Positions 32,217-46,324 are shown, numbered from the stretch's first letter. The stretch: 64,000 bases of DNA from Microbacterium foliorum (GCF_003367705.1 NZ_CP031425.1:1116001-1180000); one strand, 5' to 3'. The notes: generated by a model from the sequence alone, not told the origin. Numbers and translations are program-made.

Positions 32217-35200
32217 GTGACTGTGTCGGGGATTCTGCGCGCCTTGGAAGAGGCCTCTCTTTTTCGTGACGCCCTGACGTGGGCCCAGACCGACGCCGAT
32301 CTCGGCCTGGTCGACGGGCTCGACGCACCGACGCTCGCGGGGCTGCTCGACAAGCGGCGCGCCGCAGGGCACCCCGCCGCGCTGCTCACCGTCGTGCCGA
32401 CGGGGCGACGGGCCGAGAGCCTCGCCGCCGCGCTCACCGCATACATCCCCGATGCCGAGGTCGTCACGTTCCCGGCGTGGGAGACGCTGCCGCACGAGCG
32501 GCTCAGCCCCAGCCCCGACACGGTCGGCCAGCGCCTGCAGACCCTGCGCCGCATCGCCGACTGGTCGGGTGACCACCCGCTGATCGTCGTGGCGTCGGTG
32601 CGCGCGGCGCTGCAGCCGATCGCCGGCAATCTCGGCGAGATCCCCCCGCTCGACCTCCGGGCGGGCGGACGCGGCCACGAGCTCGAGCGCGTCGTCGAGC
32701 AGCTGATCGAGCGCGCCTACTCCCGTGTCGACATGGTCTCGCGACGTGGCGAGTTCGCCGTGCGCGGCGGCATCCTCGACGTCTTCCCCGCGATCTCCGA
32801 GCACCCGTTCCGCATCGAGTTCTTCGGCGACGAGATCGATCAGATCCGAGCCTTCTCGGTCGCCGACCAGCGCTCGCTGCCCGGGGCGATCGACGCCGTC
32901 GACCTCCCGCCGAGCAGGGAGCTGCTGCTGACCCCCGACGTGCGCGATCGCGCCCGCGCGCTGATCGCCGGGTTCCCCGCGATCGCCGGCATGCTCGAGA
33001 AGATGTCCGAGGGCATCCCCGTCGAAGGCATGGAATCGCTGCTGCCCGCCGTCTCAGGACCCCTCAAGTCGCTCGCCGAGTATCTGCCCGAGGGCAGTGC
33101 GACGGCCGTCGTCGACCCCGAGCGCTCCAGTGCCAGGGCGATCACGCTCGGCGAGACCAACCGCGAGTTCCTCGACGCGGCCTGGAGCGCGGCCACCTCC
33201 GGCGCCTCGGCCCCCATCGACCTCGGTGCCGGGGACTTCCTCACCATCGCCCGGCTGCGCGAGGTCGTCCGCGACCGCGGCGGCGTCTGGTGGCGGCTGA
33301 GCCCGTTCGCGATGGGCGGCGAGGATGCCGAGACGATCGATGCGACGGTCATCCCGTCGTTCCACGGCAACGTCGACGGCGCGATCTCGTTCGTCGACGC
33401 GAAGGTCGCGGAGGGCTGGCGCGTCGTCGTCATCGCGACCGGCACGGGACTGGTCGATCGCGCGCGCGACGTGCTGTCCGACCGGGGGGTCGCCGCCCGC
33501 GTCGTGACAGAGCTGAACGCGGCCCCCGACGGCGGCGTCGCGACCCTCGTCTGCGGATCGGTCGAGGCCGGTTTCCAGATCGCCGAGGCGAAGCTCGCCG
33601 TCCTCACCGACAACGAGTTCTACGGACGCACGATCGGCGGAGACCAGCGGGTCGTCAAGAAGCTCGCATCGCGGCGCAAGAACGTCGTCGACCCGCTGCA
33701 GCTCACGCAGGGCGACTACGTCGTGCACAACACGCACGGCATTGGCCGTTTCGTCGAGATGACCAAGCGCGAGGTCTCCACCGGGGGACGCAACGCGACC
33801 AAGTCGGTGCGCGACTACCTCGTGCTGGAGTACGCACCCTCGAAGCGCGGCTACCCCGGCGACAAGCTCTTCGTGCCGACCGACCAGCTCGACTCGCTCT
33901 CGAAGTACGTGGGCGGCGAGGGGCCGACGCTCTCCAAGATGGGCGGCAGCGACTGGTCGCAGGCCAAGGGCAAGGCGCGCAAGGCGGTGCGCGACATCGC
34001 CGTCGAGCTGGTCAAGCTCTACTCGGCCCGCATGAGTGCGAAGGGGCACGCGTTCGGCCCGGACACACCCTGGCAGCGCGAGCTCGAAGAGGCGTTCCCG
34101 TTCGCCGAGACCCCGGATCAGCTGCAGACGATCGATGAGATCAAGGCCGATATGGAGCGCCCGATCCCGATGGACCGTCTGCTCTCGGGCGATGTGGGCT
34201 TCGGCAAGACCGAGGTCGCGGTGCGAGCGGCGTTCAAGGCGATCCAGGACGGCAAGCAGGTCGCGATGCTCGTGCCGACGACCCTCCTCGTGAAGCAGCA
34301 CCTCGAGACCTTCACCGAGCGCTTCGCCGGGTTCCCGGTGAAGGTGCGTCCGCTGTCGCGGTTCCAGACCGACAAGGAGGCGCGGCTGACCCTCGACGGC
34401 CTGCTCGACGGCACGGTCGACATGGTGATCGGCACGCACCGCATCCTCACCGACCAGGTCATGTTCAAGGACCTCGGGCTGATGATCATCGACGAGGAGC
34501 AGCGCTTCGGCGTCGAGCACAAGGACACGCTCAAGAAGATGAAGACGAACGTCGACATCCTCGCCATGAGCGCGACCCCCATCCCGCGCACGCTCGAGAT
34601 GGCGGTGACCGGCATCCGCGAGATGTCGACGCTCGCGACGCCACCCGAGGACCGGCATCCGATCCTCTCGTTCGTCGGACCCCGCAGCGACAAGCAGATC
34701 ACCGCGGCGATCCGTCGCGAGATCCTCCGCGAGGGGCAGGTGTTCTTCGTGCACAATCGCGTGCAGTCGATCCAGCGCGTCGCCGCGCAGCTCGCGGAGC
34801 TCGTGCCGGAGGCGCGCATCGCGGTCGCTCACGGTCAGATGGGCGAGCATGCGCTCGAGCAGGTCGTCGACGACTACTACGAGCGCAAGTTCGACGTGCT
34901 GGTCTCGACGACGATCATCGAGACCGGTCTCGACATCTCGAACGCCAACACCATCATCATCGACCGCGCCGACAAGTACGGCCTGAGCCAGCTGCACCAG
35001 CTGCGCGGACGCGTCGGTCGCGGTCGTGAGCGGGCGTACGCGTACTTCCTGTACGACGAGATGAAGCCGCTCAGCGAGACCGCCGCGGACCGTCTGCAGA
35101 CCATCGCGGTGAACAACGATCTCGGCTCCGGCATGCAGGTGGCGCTCAAGGACCTCGAGCTGCGCGGCGCGGGCAACCTGCTCGGCGGCGAGCAGGCGGG

Positions 35201-35780
35201 TCACATCGCCGGCGTCGGCTTCGACCTCTATCTGCGCATGATCGGCGAGGCCGTCGCGACCTTCCGCGGCGAGGACGTCGAGTCTGGCCAGGAGCTGCGG
35301 CTCGAGCTCCCCCTGGATGCGCGCATCCCCGAGTACTACATCGACAGCGAGCGGCTGCGCCTCGAGGCGTATCAGAAGCTGTCCGCGGCATCGGCGGCGA
35401 CGGCGAAGGACGACGCCATCGACCTCGTGATCGATGAGCTCACCGACCGCTACGGCGCCCCGCCCGCCGAGGTCGAGGGACTCATCGCGGTCGCCCGACT
35501 GCGCCGGCGAGCCGCGCGCGCGGGACTCGCCGACGTCGTGGTGATGGGGTCGAACCTGCGCATCGCCCCGGCCCGGCTCGAGGATTCCATCCAGATGCGT
35601 CTGCGGCGCCTGTACCCCCAGGCGAAGCTGGTCTCGGGCGGCGAAGCGCTGGTCGTGCCGATGCCCACCGTGCCCGCCGCGGTCGGCGTCGGACTCGAGC
35701 CGCTGCAGGATGCCGAGCTCCTCGCCTGGGTCGGGCAGCTTCTCACGGCGATCTTCCCCGAGCCCGTCCCGGTCGCCTGA
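32217..35780 (+). CDS. mfd: Transcription-repair coupling factor
   Basis: A full-length 1187-residue Mfd. UvrB-like domains are N-terminal ('PAWETLPHERLSPSPDTVGQR'), then the RNA-polymerase-interaction region ('QGDYVVHNTHGIGRF'), the translocase motor (Walker A 'SGDVGFGKTEVA', 'IIDEEQRFG', 'SATPIPRTLEMA', 'LHQLRGRVGRGRERAYAY') and the C-terminal TRCF domain. It releases stalled RNA polymerase and recruits UvrA. It converges on the SDR gene. Confidence 0.98.
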   Translation: MTVSGILRALEEASLFRDALTWAQTDADLGLVDGLDAPTLAGLLDKRRAAGHPAALLTVVPTGRRAESLAAALTAYIPDAEVVTFPAWETLPHERLSPSPDTVGQRLQTLRRIADWSGDHPLIVVASVRAALQPIAGNLGEIPPLDLRAGGRGHELERVVEQLIERAYSRVDMVSRRGEFAVRGGILDVFPAISEHPFRIEFFGDEIDQIRAFSVADQRSLPGAIDAVDLPPSRELLLTPDVRDRARALIAGFPAIAGMLEKMSEGIPVEGMESLLPAVSGPLKSLAEYLPEGSATAVVDPERSSARAITLGETNREFLDAAWSAATSGASAPIDLGAGDFLTIARLREVVRDRGGVWWRLSPFAMGGEDAETIDATVIPSFHGNVDGAISFVDAKVAEGWRVVVIATGTGLVDRARDVLSDRGVAARVVTELNAAPDGGVATLVCGSVEAGFQIAEAKLAVLTDNEFYGRTIGGDQRVVKKLASRRKNVVDPLQLTQGDYVVHNTHGIGRFVEMTKREVSTGGRNATKSVRDYLVLEYAPSKRGYPGDKLFVPTDQLDSLSKYVGGEGPTLSKMGGSDWSQAKGKARKAVRDIAVELVKLYSARMSAKGHAFGPDTPWQRELEEAFPFAETPDQLQTIDEIKADMERPIPMDRLLSGDVGFGKTEVAVRAAFKAIQDGKQVAMLVPTTLLVKQHLETFTERFAGFPVKVRPLSRFQTDKEARLTLDGLLDGTVDMVIGTHRILTDQVMFKDLGLMIIDEEQRFGVEHKDTLKKMKTNVDILAMSATPIPRTLEMAVTGIREMSTLATPPEDRHPILSFVGPRSDKQITAAIRREILREGQVFFVHNRVQSIQRVAAQLAELVPEARIAVAHGQMGEHALEQVVDDYYERKFDVLVSTTIIETGLDISNANTIIIDRADKYGLSQLHQLRGRVGRGRERAYAYFLYDEMKPLSETAADRLQTIAVNNDLGSGMQVALKDLELRGAGNLLGGEQAGHIAGVGFDLYLRMIGEAVATFRGEDVESGQELRLELPLDARIPEYYIDSERLRLEAYQKLSAASAATAKDDAIDLVIDELTDRYGAPPAEVEGLIAVARLRRRAARAGLADVVVMGSNLRIAPARLEDSIQMRLRRLYPQAKLVSGGEALVVPMPTVPAAVGVGLEPLQDAELLAWVGQLLTAIFPEPVPVA

Positions 35781-35828
35781 GGGCCGGCGGGCGGGGCGCC
35801 GATGACGGCCGGATGAGGGCCCGAGGCG

Positions 35829-36710
35829 TCAGAGCGAGAAGCCGCCGTCCGACGTGAGCACCTGTCCGACGATCCACGAGCCGGCATCGGTGCAGAGCCA
35901 GCCGATCAGCTGCGCGGGGTCGTCGGGGCGCCCGACCCGGCCGAAGGGGGTGCGCGCGATCCAGTCGGCGACCCCGGTCAGGTCGCGGTCGGTGGTGTCC
36001 TCGTCGAGGTACCCCGTGTTCACCGGACCGGGGTTGACGGTGTTCAGGACGATTCCGACATCGAGAAGCTCGGCGGCCGTCGAGCGGGTGATGCCCGCGA
36101 GGGCGGCCTTGCTCGTCGCGTAGGCGATCTCGCCGCGCATCGCGCCGTGTCCCTGACCCGAGGTCATCCAGATCACGTGACCGGTGGGCTTCTCGAACGG
36201 GCCCAGCACGTCGATCCGGTCACCGGGGCGGGTATCGGTCGTCGCCGCGCCACCCAGCTCGGCACGTTTCCGCCGCGCGAAGCCCGCCGTCAGCAGCAGG
36301 CTGGCGCGGGCATTGGCCTGCCAGTGCGCGTCGAGGCGCTCCTGCGTCATGTCGAAGATCGAGCCGTCGTCGCCGCTGCGGGCCTGATTGCAGACGAGGA
36401 TGTCGAGCCGCCCGGTCAGATCGCCTGCCGCATCGAGGAGCGCGTCGACGGCACCGGCATCGCGCAGGTCCGCGTGCAGGTCGCCGATCACCGCACCGGG
36501 CGCGAGGGACTCCCGGATGCCGTCGCGCACCGCCTCGAGATCGTCGCCGCCCCAGGGGTGGTCGAGGTCATGAGGTCGGTAGTGGTGCACGAAGACGTCG
36601 GCGCCGAGGGCGGCGAGCGTGCGGGCGGTCGCGAATCCGATGCCGCGACGTCGCGAGACGCCGGTGACGAGGGCCGTGCGTCCGGCCAGGGGGAGAGGGC
36701 GTGCGTGCAT
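35829..36710 (-). CDS. SDR-family oxidoreductase (FabG-like)
   Basis: A 293-residue short-chain dehydrogenase. The cofactor loop is 'TGVSRRRGIGFATA', 'CNQARSG' replaces NAG, and the catalytic pair is in 'YATSK' after 'VIWMTSGQG'. 'PGPVNTGYLDED' and the C-terminal 'LTSDGGFSL' are typical. Such SDRs are often called 3-oxoacyl-ACP reductases, but the substrate here is unknown. GAAAGG precedes ATG 36710. Confidence 0.92.
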   Translation of the reverse strand: MHARPLPLAGRTALVTGVSRRRGIGFATARTLAALGADVFVHHYRPHDLDHPWGGDDLEAVRDGIRESLAPGAVIGDLHADLRDAGAVDALLDAAGDLTGRLDILVCNQARSGDDGSIFDMTQERLDAHWQANARASLLLTAGFARRKRAELGGAATTDTRPGDRIDVLGPFEKPTGHVIWMTSGQGHGAMRGEIAYATSKAALAGITRSTAAELLDVGIVLNTVNPGPVNTGYLDEDTTDRDLTGVADWIARTPFGRVGRPDDPAQLIGWLCTDAGSWIVGQVLTSDGGFSL

Positions 36711-36876
36711 GGGTGTGCCTTTCGATCGTGGTGCCGGGGCGCGTGGATGCGGCCCGACGGCAGGGGAGAGGATCGAGTCACCGGCATTGCATGGGCGTCA
36801 GCGTAGCAGCAGGGATCGCGGCCGCCTCCTGCCGCCTCGTCCGTGCGCGGCCTTCTCGGCGTAGACCCCGTCGCAC

Positions 36877-36882
36877 TACGCT
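36877..36882 (+). promoter_or_regulatory. -10 element (TACGCT) of the hexapeptide-repeat gene
   Basis: TACGCT ends 6 nt before ATG 36889. The other 140 bases of this gap (36711-36876) show nothing else I can support. Confidence 0.5.
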
Positions 36883-36888
36883 GGCGTC

Positions 36889-37518
36889 ATGTTGTACGAG
36901 CACCTCGGGGCTCGGCCCCGGATCCATGACTCCGCCGTCATCGCTCCCACCGCCGTGATCTCCGGCGACGTCACGATCGGCCCGGGGTGCCAGGTGCTGC
37001 ACGGCGCCGTGATCACCGCCGAGGGCGGCCCGATCACCATCGGGGCGCACGTCATCGTGATGGAGAACGCGCTGATCCGCGCCACCGCCGCGAACGCCGT
37101 GCACATCGGACCCCATACGCTGATCGGCACCCTGGCGAGCATCGCGGGTGCGACGGTCGGTGAGCAGGTCTTCTTCGCCTCCGGAGCGCGCATCTTCAAC
37201 GGGGCCCTCGTCGGCGACCGCTGCGAGGTGCGGGTGAACGCGATCGTGCATCGGCGTGCCGTGCTGCCGGCCGGCACGGTCGTGCCGATCGGATGGGTGG
37301 CCGTCGGCGATCCGGTGCAGCTCCTCTCTCCCGACCAGGACGAGGCGATCTCGGCAGCTCAGCCCGAGCTCGACTTTCCCGGACACGTGTTCGGCGTCGA
37401 CCGGGACACCCCCGACCTCATGGTGCAGTTGACCGAGCGCTACGGCAGTTCGCTGGCTCGACATGCCGATGACGTGCGCCTCGACGCCGACGGTCGTGCG
37501 GCGGACTCGGGTGAGTGA
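36889..37518 (+). CDS. Left-handed beta-helix protein, gamma-carbonic-anhydrase-like
   Basis: A 209-residue hexapeptide-repeat protein ('VIAPTAVISGDVTIGPG', 'VIVMENALIRA', 'HTLIGTLASIAGATVGEQ') of the PaaY/CaiE/gamma-CA group, probably a trimer. His residues occur near the usual zinc positions, but spacing cannot be confirmed by eye, so catalytic activity is open. Its end overlaps the start of the kinase-lyase fusion by 8 nt, which suggests a functional link. Confidence 0.8.
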   Translation: MLYEHLGARPRIHDSAVIAPTAVISGDVTIGPGCQVLHGAVITAEGGPITIGAHVIVMENALIRATAANAVHIGPHTLIGTLASIAGATVGEQVFFASGARIFNGALVGDRCEVRVNAIVHRRAVLPAGTVVPIGWVAVGDPVQLLSPDQDEAISAAQPELDFPGHVFGVDRDTPDLMVQLTERYGSSLARHADDVRLDADGRAADSGE

Positions 37519-40453
37519 GAAGACCGGCCTCGTCCGGCCCGATGTCACCGAGGCCGATGCCGCTCTGATCGCCCGGGACTGCTACGGGGTGGACGCCACG
37601 GCGACCGAACTCGGCAGCAACCAGGACCGCAACTTCGTGCTCGTCGAACCCGACGGCGCGCGCAGTGTGCTGCGCATCGACAACCCCGTGTTCGGAGATG
37701 AGGCGCGCGACGCTCAGCACGCGGCGCTCGACGCCTACCGGGCGGCGGGCGTCGTCGTGCCCGCCGTGCTGCCTGGCCTCGACGGTGCGCTCACTCAGCG
37801 CTGGCGGGGCTTCGCGGTGCGCCGGAGCGAGTTCGCCGAGGGGGAGGCGCTCGTGGACGCGGGCTATCTCGCGCCCGTCGTCCTCGCCGAGTTCGGCACG
37901 CTCGCCGCGGCATCCGTCACCGCGCTCGCCGCCCTGGAGCATCCTGGCCTCGACCGCCCGCAGATGTGGGACATGCGCGTCGCCGCGGAGCAGGTGCGAC
38001 GGCTCGCGCCGTCGATCTCGGATGCCGCGCTCCGCACCGCCGTGGTCATGGCGGCCGAAGAGGCCACGGCGGCGCTCGATCCCGTCTGCGGCCGTCTGCC
38101 GGTGCAGCCGATCCACGGCGACCTCACCGACGACAACGTCACGGGGCGCCGCGGCGACGACTCGCGCCTGCATCCGCATGCGGTGCTCGATCTGGGCGAC
38201 CTGGGCCTCGGATGGCGGGTGGCCGAGCTGGCGGTGTGCGTCGCGTCGATGCTGCACCACGAGCCCGAGAGGCCACTGCGCACGCTCGAGACCGTCACCG
38301 CCTTCCACGCCGACGTCCCGCTCAGCGGCGACGAGGCCCTCGCGCTCTGGCCGCTCGTCGTGCTGCGATCCGCGCTGCTCGTCGCCAGCGGGTGGAGGCA
38401 GCTCGAGATCGACGGCGACAACGACTATGCGCGCGAGCGCGTCGCGGCGGAGCAGGCGATCTTCGATGCCGCGACCTCCGTTCCTCTCGTCGAGGCGACG
38501 GAGATCGTGCGCGACGCGGTGGGGTTCGGCGCTGCCGTGCCCGCGCTGCCCGCGCACCCCGCCCCCGAGCTGTCGATGCTGCTTCCCGACATCGACGGCC
38601 GGGTGGTCGTGGTCGACCCCGGGGTCGAGTCCGACGAGCTCGGGGCGGGCCGCTGGCAGGCTTCGGACGCGGAGGCGCAGCTGATCGACGACGCCCATGC
38701 GCGCGGTGCGCGCGTCGCGGTGATGCCGTACGGGGTGTACCGGCTCACGCGCACGGTGGTGGACAGTGCGGATGCCGCGGCGACCTGGCCGACCGAGACC
38801 GAGCTGCACGTGGCTCCCGGGCCGTCGGTGCGGCTGCTGGCCCCGATCTCCGGTGACCTGCGCACGTCCGACGAGGCCGTCTTGCTCAGCGTGGACGAGC
38901 ACTGGGAGATCGAGCTCCGTGGCGCTCACCTCGAGCCGACGCGCACGGGCGGGGTCGACGCAGGGGAGAACATCGGTCGGCTCGCCGCCTCGTTCGAGAA
39001 CAGGGTGATCACCGTGGGCGTGCGGCGCAAGGACGCGCCGTCGCAGCCGTCCGACCCCGCGTCGGCACGACGGGTGGCGCCGGAGCGCGTCGCGGCGTGG
39101 CGTCGTCTCACCGCCGATCCCGCTCCGCTGCTGGGTCTGCGCTCGCAGGCGCAGCACGATGAGGCCGGCGATGAGCTGCGACGCCGTGAGCGCATCTTCG
39201 CCGAGGCGCAGGAGCGCTACTACGAGCGGCCCCCGCAGATCGAGCGGGGCTGGCGTCACCACCTCGTCGACACCACCGGCCGCAGCCACATCGACATGGT
39301 GAACAACGTCGCGGGTCTCGGTCACGGCCATCCCGCGGTCGCCGATGCGGCCGCTCGTCAGTTGCGGCGGCTGGCGACGAACTCCCGATTCCTGTTCCGC
39401 GATCTCGCCGAGTACAGCGAGCGCCTGCTCGCGCTGATGCCGGAGGGCAGCGGCCTCGACACCGTGCTGCTGGTGAACAGCGGGTCGGAGGCGGTGGACC
39501 TCGGCATCCGGCTCGCGCAGGCGGCATCGGGGCGCCGCACGGTCGTCGCACTCCGCGAGGCGTACCACGGCTGGACGATGGCGTCGGATGCCGTGACGAC
39601 CAGCGCCTACGACAACCCGGACGCGCTGTCGACGCGCCCGGACTGGGTGCACGTCGCGGACGTGCCCAACCGCTTCCGCGGGACGTATCGCGGTGAGGAC
39701 ACCGCCGACCGCTACCTCGCGGATCTCGCCGCAGACCTCGACCGACTCGCTGCGGAGGGGCGGGATCCCGCCGCATTCCTGAGCGAGTCCGTGCTGGGGA
39801 ACGCCGGCGGCGTGGTGCTGCCGGACGGGTACCTCCGCGGTGCCTACGCGCTGATCCGCGATCGCGGCGGGCTCTGCATCGCCGACGAGGTGCAGGTGGG
39901 CTTCGGCCGCATGGGCACCACCTTCTGGGGTTTCGAGCAGTCCGGCGTCGTCCCCGACATCGTGACGATCGCCAAGCCCATGGGCAACGGGTTCCCGATC
40001 GGCGGGGTGATCACGTCGAAGCGGATCGCCGACGCGCTGAGCGACCAGGGGCACTTCTTCTCGTCGGGCGGGGGCAGCGCGCTCAGCTGCCGGGTCGGCC
40101 TCGCGGTGCTCGACGCCATGGTGCAGGACGACCTGCAGCGCAACGCGCGCGAGGTCGGCTCACGGCTCGCCGAGGCGCTGCGGGGGCTGGCGCAGCGGCA
40201 TCCGCTGGTCGGACCGGTGCACGGCGTCGGACTCTATCTCGGTGTCGAGCTGGTGCGTGACCGGCAGACCTTCGAGCCGGCCGCCGCAGAGGCCGCCGCG
40301 ATCTGCGAGCGGATGCGCGAACTCGGCGTGATCGTCCTGACGACCTCCGAACGGTCGAACGTGCTGAAGATCAAGCCTCCGCTGTGCCTGACCGCGGAGA
40401 GCGCGGACCACGCCGTCGCCATGCTCGATCGGGTGCTCAGCGAAGGCTGGTGA
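37511..40453 (+). CDS. Fusion: APH-type kinase + M23-like domain + class III aminotransferase-fold phospho-lyase
   Basis: A 980-residue fusion from GTG 37511. Residues about 1-330 form an APH/hydroxylysine-kinase-like domain with catalytic 'IHGDLTDDN' (His202, Asp204) and metal site 'DLGD' (Asp227, Asp230). Residues about 355-510 look like a degenerate M23/LytM fold without zinc ligands. Residues about 555-980 form a class III PLP enzyme with 'LVNSGSEAVDLG', 'LCIADEVQVGFGR' and PLP Lys822 in 'IAKPMGNGFP'. Fusions of this type were the clue that AGXT2L proteins are phospho-lyases acting after a kinase. A likely reaction is phosphorylation of an amino alcohol, then elimination of phosphate and ammonia. 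The substrate is not known. An APC permease follows. Confidence 0.88.
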   Translation: MSEKTGLVRPDVTEADAALIARDCYGVDATATELGSNQDRNFVLVEPDGARSVLRIDNPVFGDEARDAQHAALDAYRAAGVVVPAVLPGLDGALTQRWRGFAVRRSEFAEGEALVDAGYLAPVVLAEFGTLAAASVTALAALEHPGLDRPQMWDMRVAAEQVRRLAPSISDAALRTAVVMAAEEATAALDPVCGRLPVQPIHGDLTDDNVTGRRGDDSRLHPHAVLDLGDLGLGWRVAELAVCVASMLHHEPERPLRTLETVTAFHADVPLSGDEALALWPLVVLRSALLVASGWRQLEIDGDNDYARERVAAEQAIFDAATSVPLVEATEIVRDAVGFGAAVPALPAHPAPELSMLLPDIDGRVVVVDPGVESDELGAGRWQASDAEAQLIDDAHARGARVAVMPYGVYRLTRTVVDSADAAATWPTETELHVAPGPSVRLLAPISGDLRTSDEAVLLSVDEHWEIELRGAHLEPTRTGGVDAGENIGRLAASFENRVITVGVRRKDAPSQPSDPASARRVAPERVAAWRRLTADPAPLLGLRSQAQHDEAGDELRRRERIFAEAQERYYERPPQIERGWRHHLVDTTGRSHIDMVNNVAGLGHGHPAVADAAARQLRRLATNSRFLFRDLAEYSERLLALMPEGSGLDTVLLVNSGSEAVDLGIRLAQAASGRRTVVALREAYHGWTMASDAVTTSAYDNPDALSTRPDWVHVADVPNRFRGTYRGEDTADRYLADLAADLDRLAAEGRDPAAFLSESVLGNAGGVVLPDGYLRGAYALIRDRGGLCIADEVQVGFGRMGTTFWGFEQSGVVPDIVTIAKPMGNGFPIGGVITSKRIADALSDQGHFFSSGGGSALSCRVGLAVLDAMVQDDLQRNAREVGSRLAEALRGLAQRHPLVGPVHGVGLYLGVELVRDRQTFEPAAAEAAAICERMRELGVIVLTTSERSNVLKIKPPLCLTAESADHAVAMLDRVLSEGW

Positions 40454-40610
40454 CGATCGACGGTCTTCGAATATCGCGCACAATCGTCATGTTAAATGCG
40501 TATTTCGAATCAGATCTCCTCTTCCGCTGAGGAAACTCCCGGGTCCATACTGATGCTCAACGTCGGACGACCCGAAGTCCGGCCTCTGCGCCGTCCCTGA
40601 AGGAGTACAC

Positions 40611-42038
40611 ATGGCCGCGAAGACCAAGCCGCTCGCGCAGGGCGGGGGAGCCCTCCGACGCAATCTCGGCCTGTGGGCCATCGTCGGACTCGGGCTGGGG
40701 TACATGACGCCCACCGTCGTGTTCGACACGTTCGGCATGGTGGCACGCGACACCCAGAACGTCGTCCCGGCGGCGTACCTGGTCGCTCTCGTCGTGATGG
40801 TGTTCACGGCCATCAGCTACGGCAAGATCGCCAGCGCGATCCCGAGCGCCGGGTCGGCGTACACGTACGTGCGGGAATCGATCCACCCGAACCTCGGGTT
40901 CATGGTCGGCTGGACCTCGCTGATCGACTACGTGCTGCTGCCGATGGTGAACTGCCTCATCATCAAGAGCTATCTCGAGGCGATGTTCCCCGACGTCCCC
41001 GCCTGGATCTGGGTCGTGCTGTACTGCATCCTCGTCACCGGCATCATCTACATGACCATGCGCGGCACCTCGAACCTGAACATGATCCTGCTGGTCTTCT
41101 CGATCATCGTGATGATCGTCTTCGTCGTGCTCGTCGTCGCGCAGCTCATGCGGGGTGAGGGAGCGGCCACGATCCTCTCGGTCGGCGCGTTCCTGCACGA
41201 CGACGTGACCATGGGGGCGGTGCTGATGGGCGCCACCATCGTCTGCTTCTCCTTCATCGGGTTCGACGCCGTGACGATGTACGCCGAGGAGGCGAAGGAC
41301 CCGAAGATCATGCCCAAGGCGATCCTGCTCACGGTGATCATCGGCGGCGGCATCTTCCTCGTCGCCTCGTACGTCTCGCAGCTGCGCTTCCCGGATTGGA
41401 ACGAGTTCGCCCCGGGCGGTGACATGCAGTTCGTCGAGGACTCGACCCTGCCGGTCATCGGGCAGCTGGTCGGCGGCAACGTGCTGATGGCGGTGCTGAC
41501 GGCCGCGGGCTTCTGCGCGACCCTCGCCTCGGGACTCGCCTCGCACGCCTCGGTGTCGCGGATGCTGCTGGTGATGGGACGCAACAACGTGCTGCCGCAG
41601 CGGGCGTTCGGCTACATCAACCCGCGCACGCACACGCCGACCTTCAACATCGTGCTGGTGGGGGCGATCTCGCTGCTGGCGATCCCCTTCACGCTCGAGC
41701 TGATCGCCGCCTGGATCAACTACGGAGCGCTGATCGCCTTCACGTTCGTGAACATCTCGGTGATCGCGTGGTTCGCGATCCGCAAGGGGCGGCGCAAGAC
41801 CCCGGCCGACATCGTCAACTACATCGTGATGCCGGCGATCGGCATGCTGCTCACCGGTCTGCTGTGGGTCAACCTGCACCAGGATGCGCTGATCGGCGGG
41901 CTGATCTGGACCGCCCTCGGGTTCATCTACCTGCTCGTGATCACCCGGGGCTTCCGTCGCAAGGTCGTCGCGTTCGACGAGAATCAGGCGGTCACCGGGT
42001 ACAACAAGGTCGTGAAGGTTCCTGTCGACGAGCGCTGA
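40611..42038 (+). CDS. APC-family amino acid/amine permease
   Basis: A 475-residue, 12-helix APC permease ('LGLGYMTPTVVFDTFG', 'AIPSAGSAYTYVRESI', 'FSFIGFDAVTMYAEEAKDP'). A strong GAAGGAG precedes ATG 40611. The 157-bp gap upstream is AT-rich (TATTTCGAATCAG, CATACT), so it has its own promoter, but it follows the kinase-lyase fusion in the same direction. Import of that enzyme's amino-alcohol or amino-acid substrate is an attractive inference. Confidence 0.9.
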   Translation: MAAKTKPLAQGGGALRRNLGLWAIVGLGLGYMTPTVVFDTFGMVARDTQNVVPAAYLVALVVMVFTAISYGKIASAIPSAGSAYTYVRESIHPNLGFMVGWTSLIDYVLLPMVNCLIIKSYLEAMFPDVPAWIWVVLYCILVTGIIYMTMRGTSNLNMILLVFSIIVMIVFVVLVVAQLMRGEGAATILSVGAFLHDDVTMGAVLMGATIVCFSFIGFDAVTMYAEEAKDPKIMPKAILLTVIIGGGIFLVASYVSQLRFPDWNEFAPGGDMQFVEDSTLPVIGQLVGGNVLMAVLTAAGFCATLASGLASHASVSRMLLVMGRNNVLPQRAFGYINPRTHTPTFNIVLVGAISLLAIPFTLELIAAWINYGALIAFTFVNISVIAWFAIRKGRRKTPADIVNYIVMPAIGMLLTGLLWVNLHQDALIGGLIWTALGFIYLLVITRGFRRKVVAFDENQAVTGYNKVVKVPVDER

Positions 42039-42041
42039 CTC

Positions 42042-42075
42042 CGATCCTCCTCCGGCACTCGCCGGGGGAGGATCG
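42042..42075. terminator. Bidirectional terminator between the APC permease and gdhA
   Basis: CGATCCTCCTCCGGC - ACTC - GCCGGGGGAGGATCG forms a 15-bp stem with one G-U pair and a four-base loop, between convergent genes. No T-run on either side. Confidence 0.75.
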
Positions 42076-42083
42076 GGGCGGGA

Positions 42084-46212
<4,129 letters not shown>

Positions 46213-46218
46213 GCTTCG

Positions 46219-46224
46219 AGAGTA
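46219..46224 (-). promoter_or_regulatory. -10 element (TACTCT) of ppc
   Basis: TACTCT on the minus strand is followed by CGAAGC and GTG 46212. This decides the ppc start. Confidence 0.55.
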
Positions 46225-46324
46225 GCCCGGGTGGCGGGCCCACTCTGAACTCATGACGGTGCGAGGCGCGAACGAGGCGTTCGCAAGACCGCCGCGACAC
46301 CGGGCGAACTACCATGGAGGGGAT

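Noticed and set aside
37861..39100. Active M23 zinc peptidase inside the fusion
   Set aside because: The HxxxD and HxH zinc ligands are missing, so only the fold, not peptidase activity, can be proposed.
37418..40054. 878-codon minus-strand frame over the kinase-lyase fusion
   Set aside because: Antisense shadow; the plus-strand fusion has intact active-site motifs in two domains.
46253..46324. Upstream extension of nhaA to ATG 46253
   Set aside because: Adds a 24-residue Arg-rich stretch before the conserved start and ignores the GGAGGGG site at ATG 46325.
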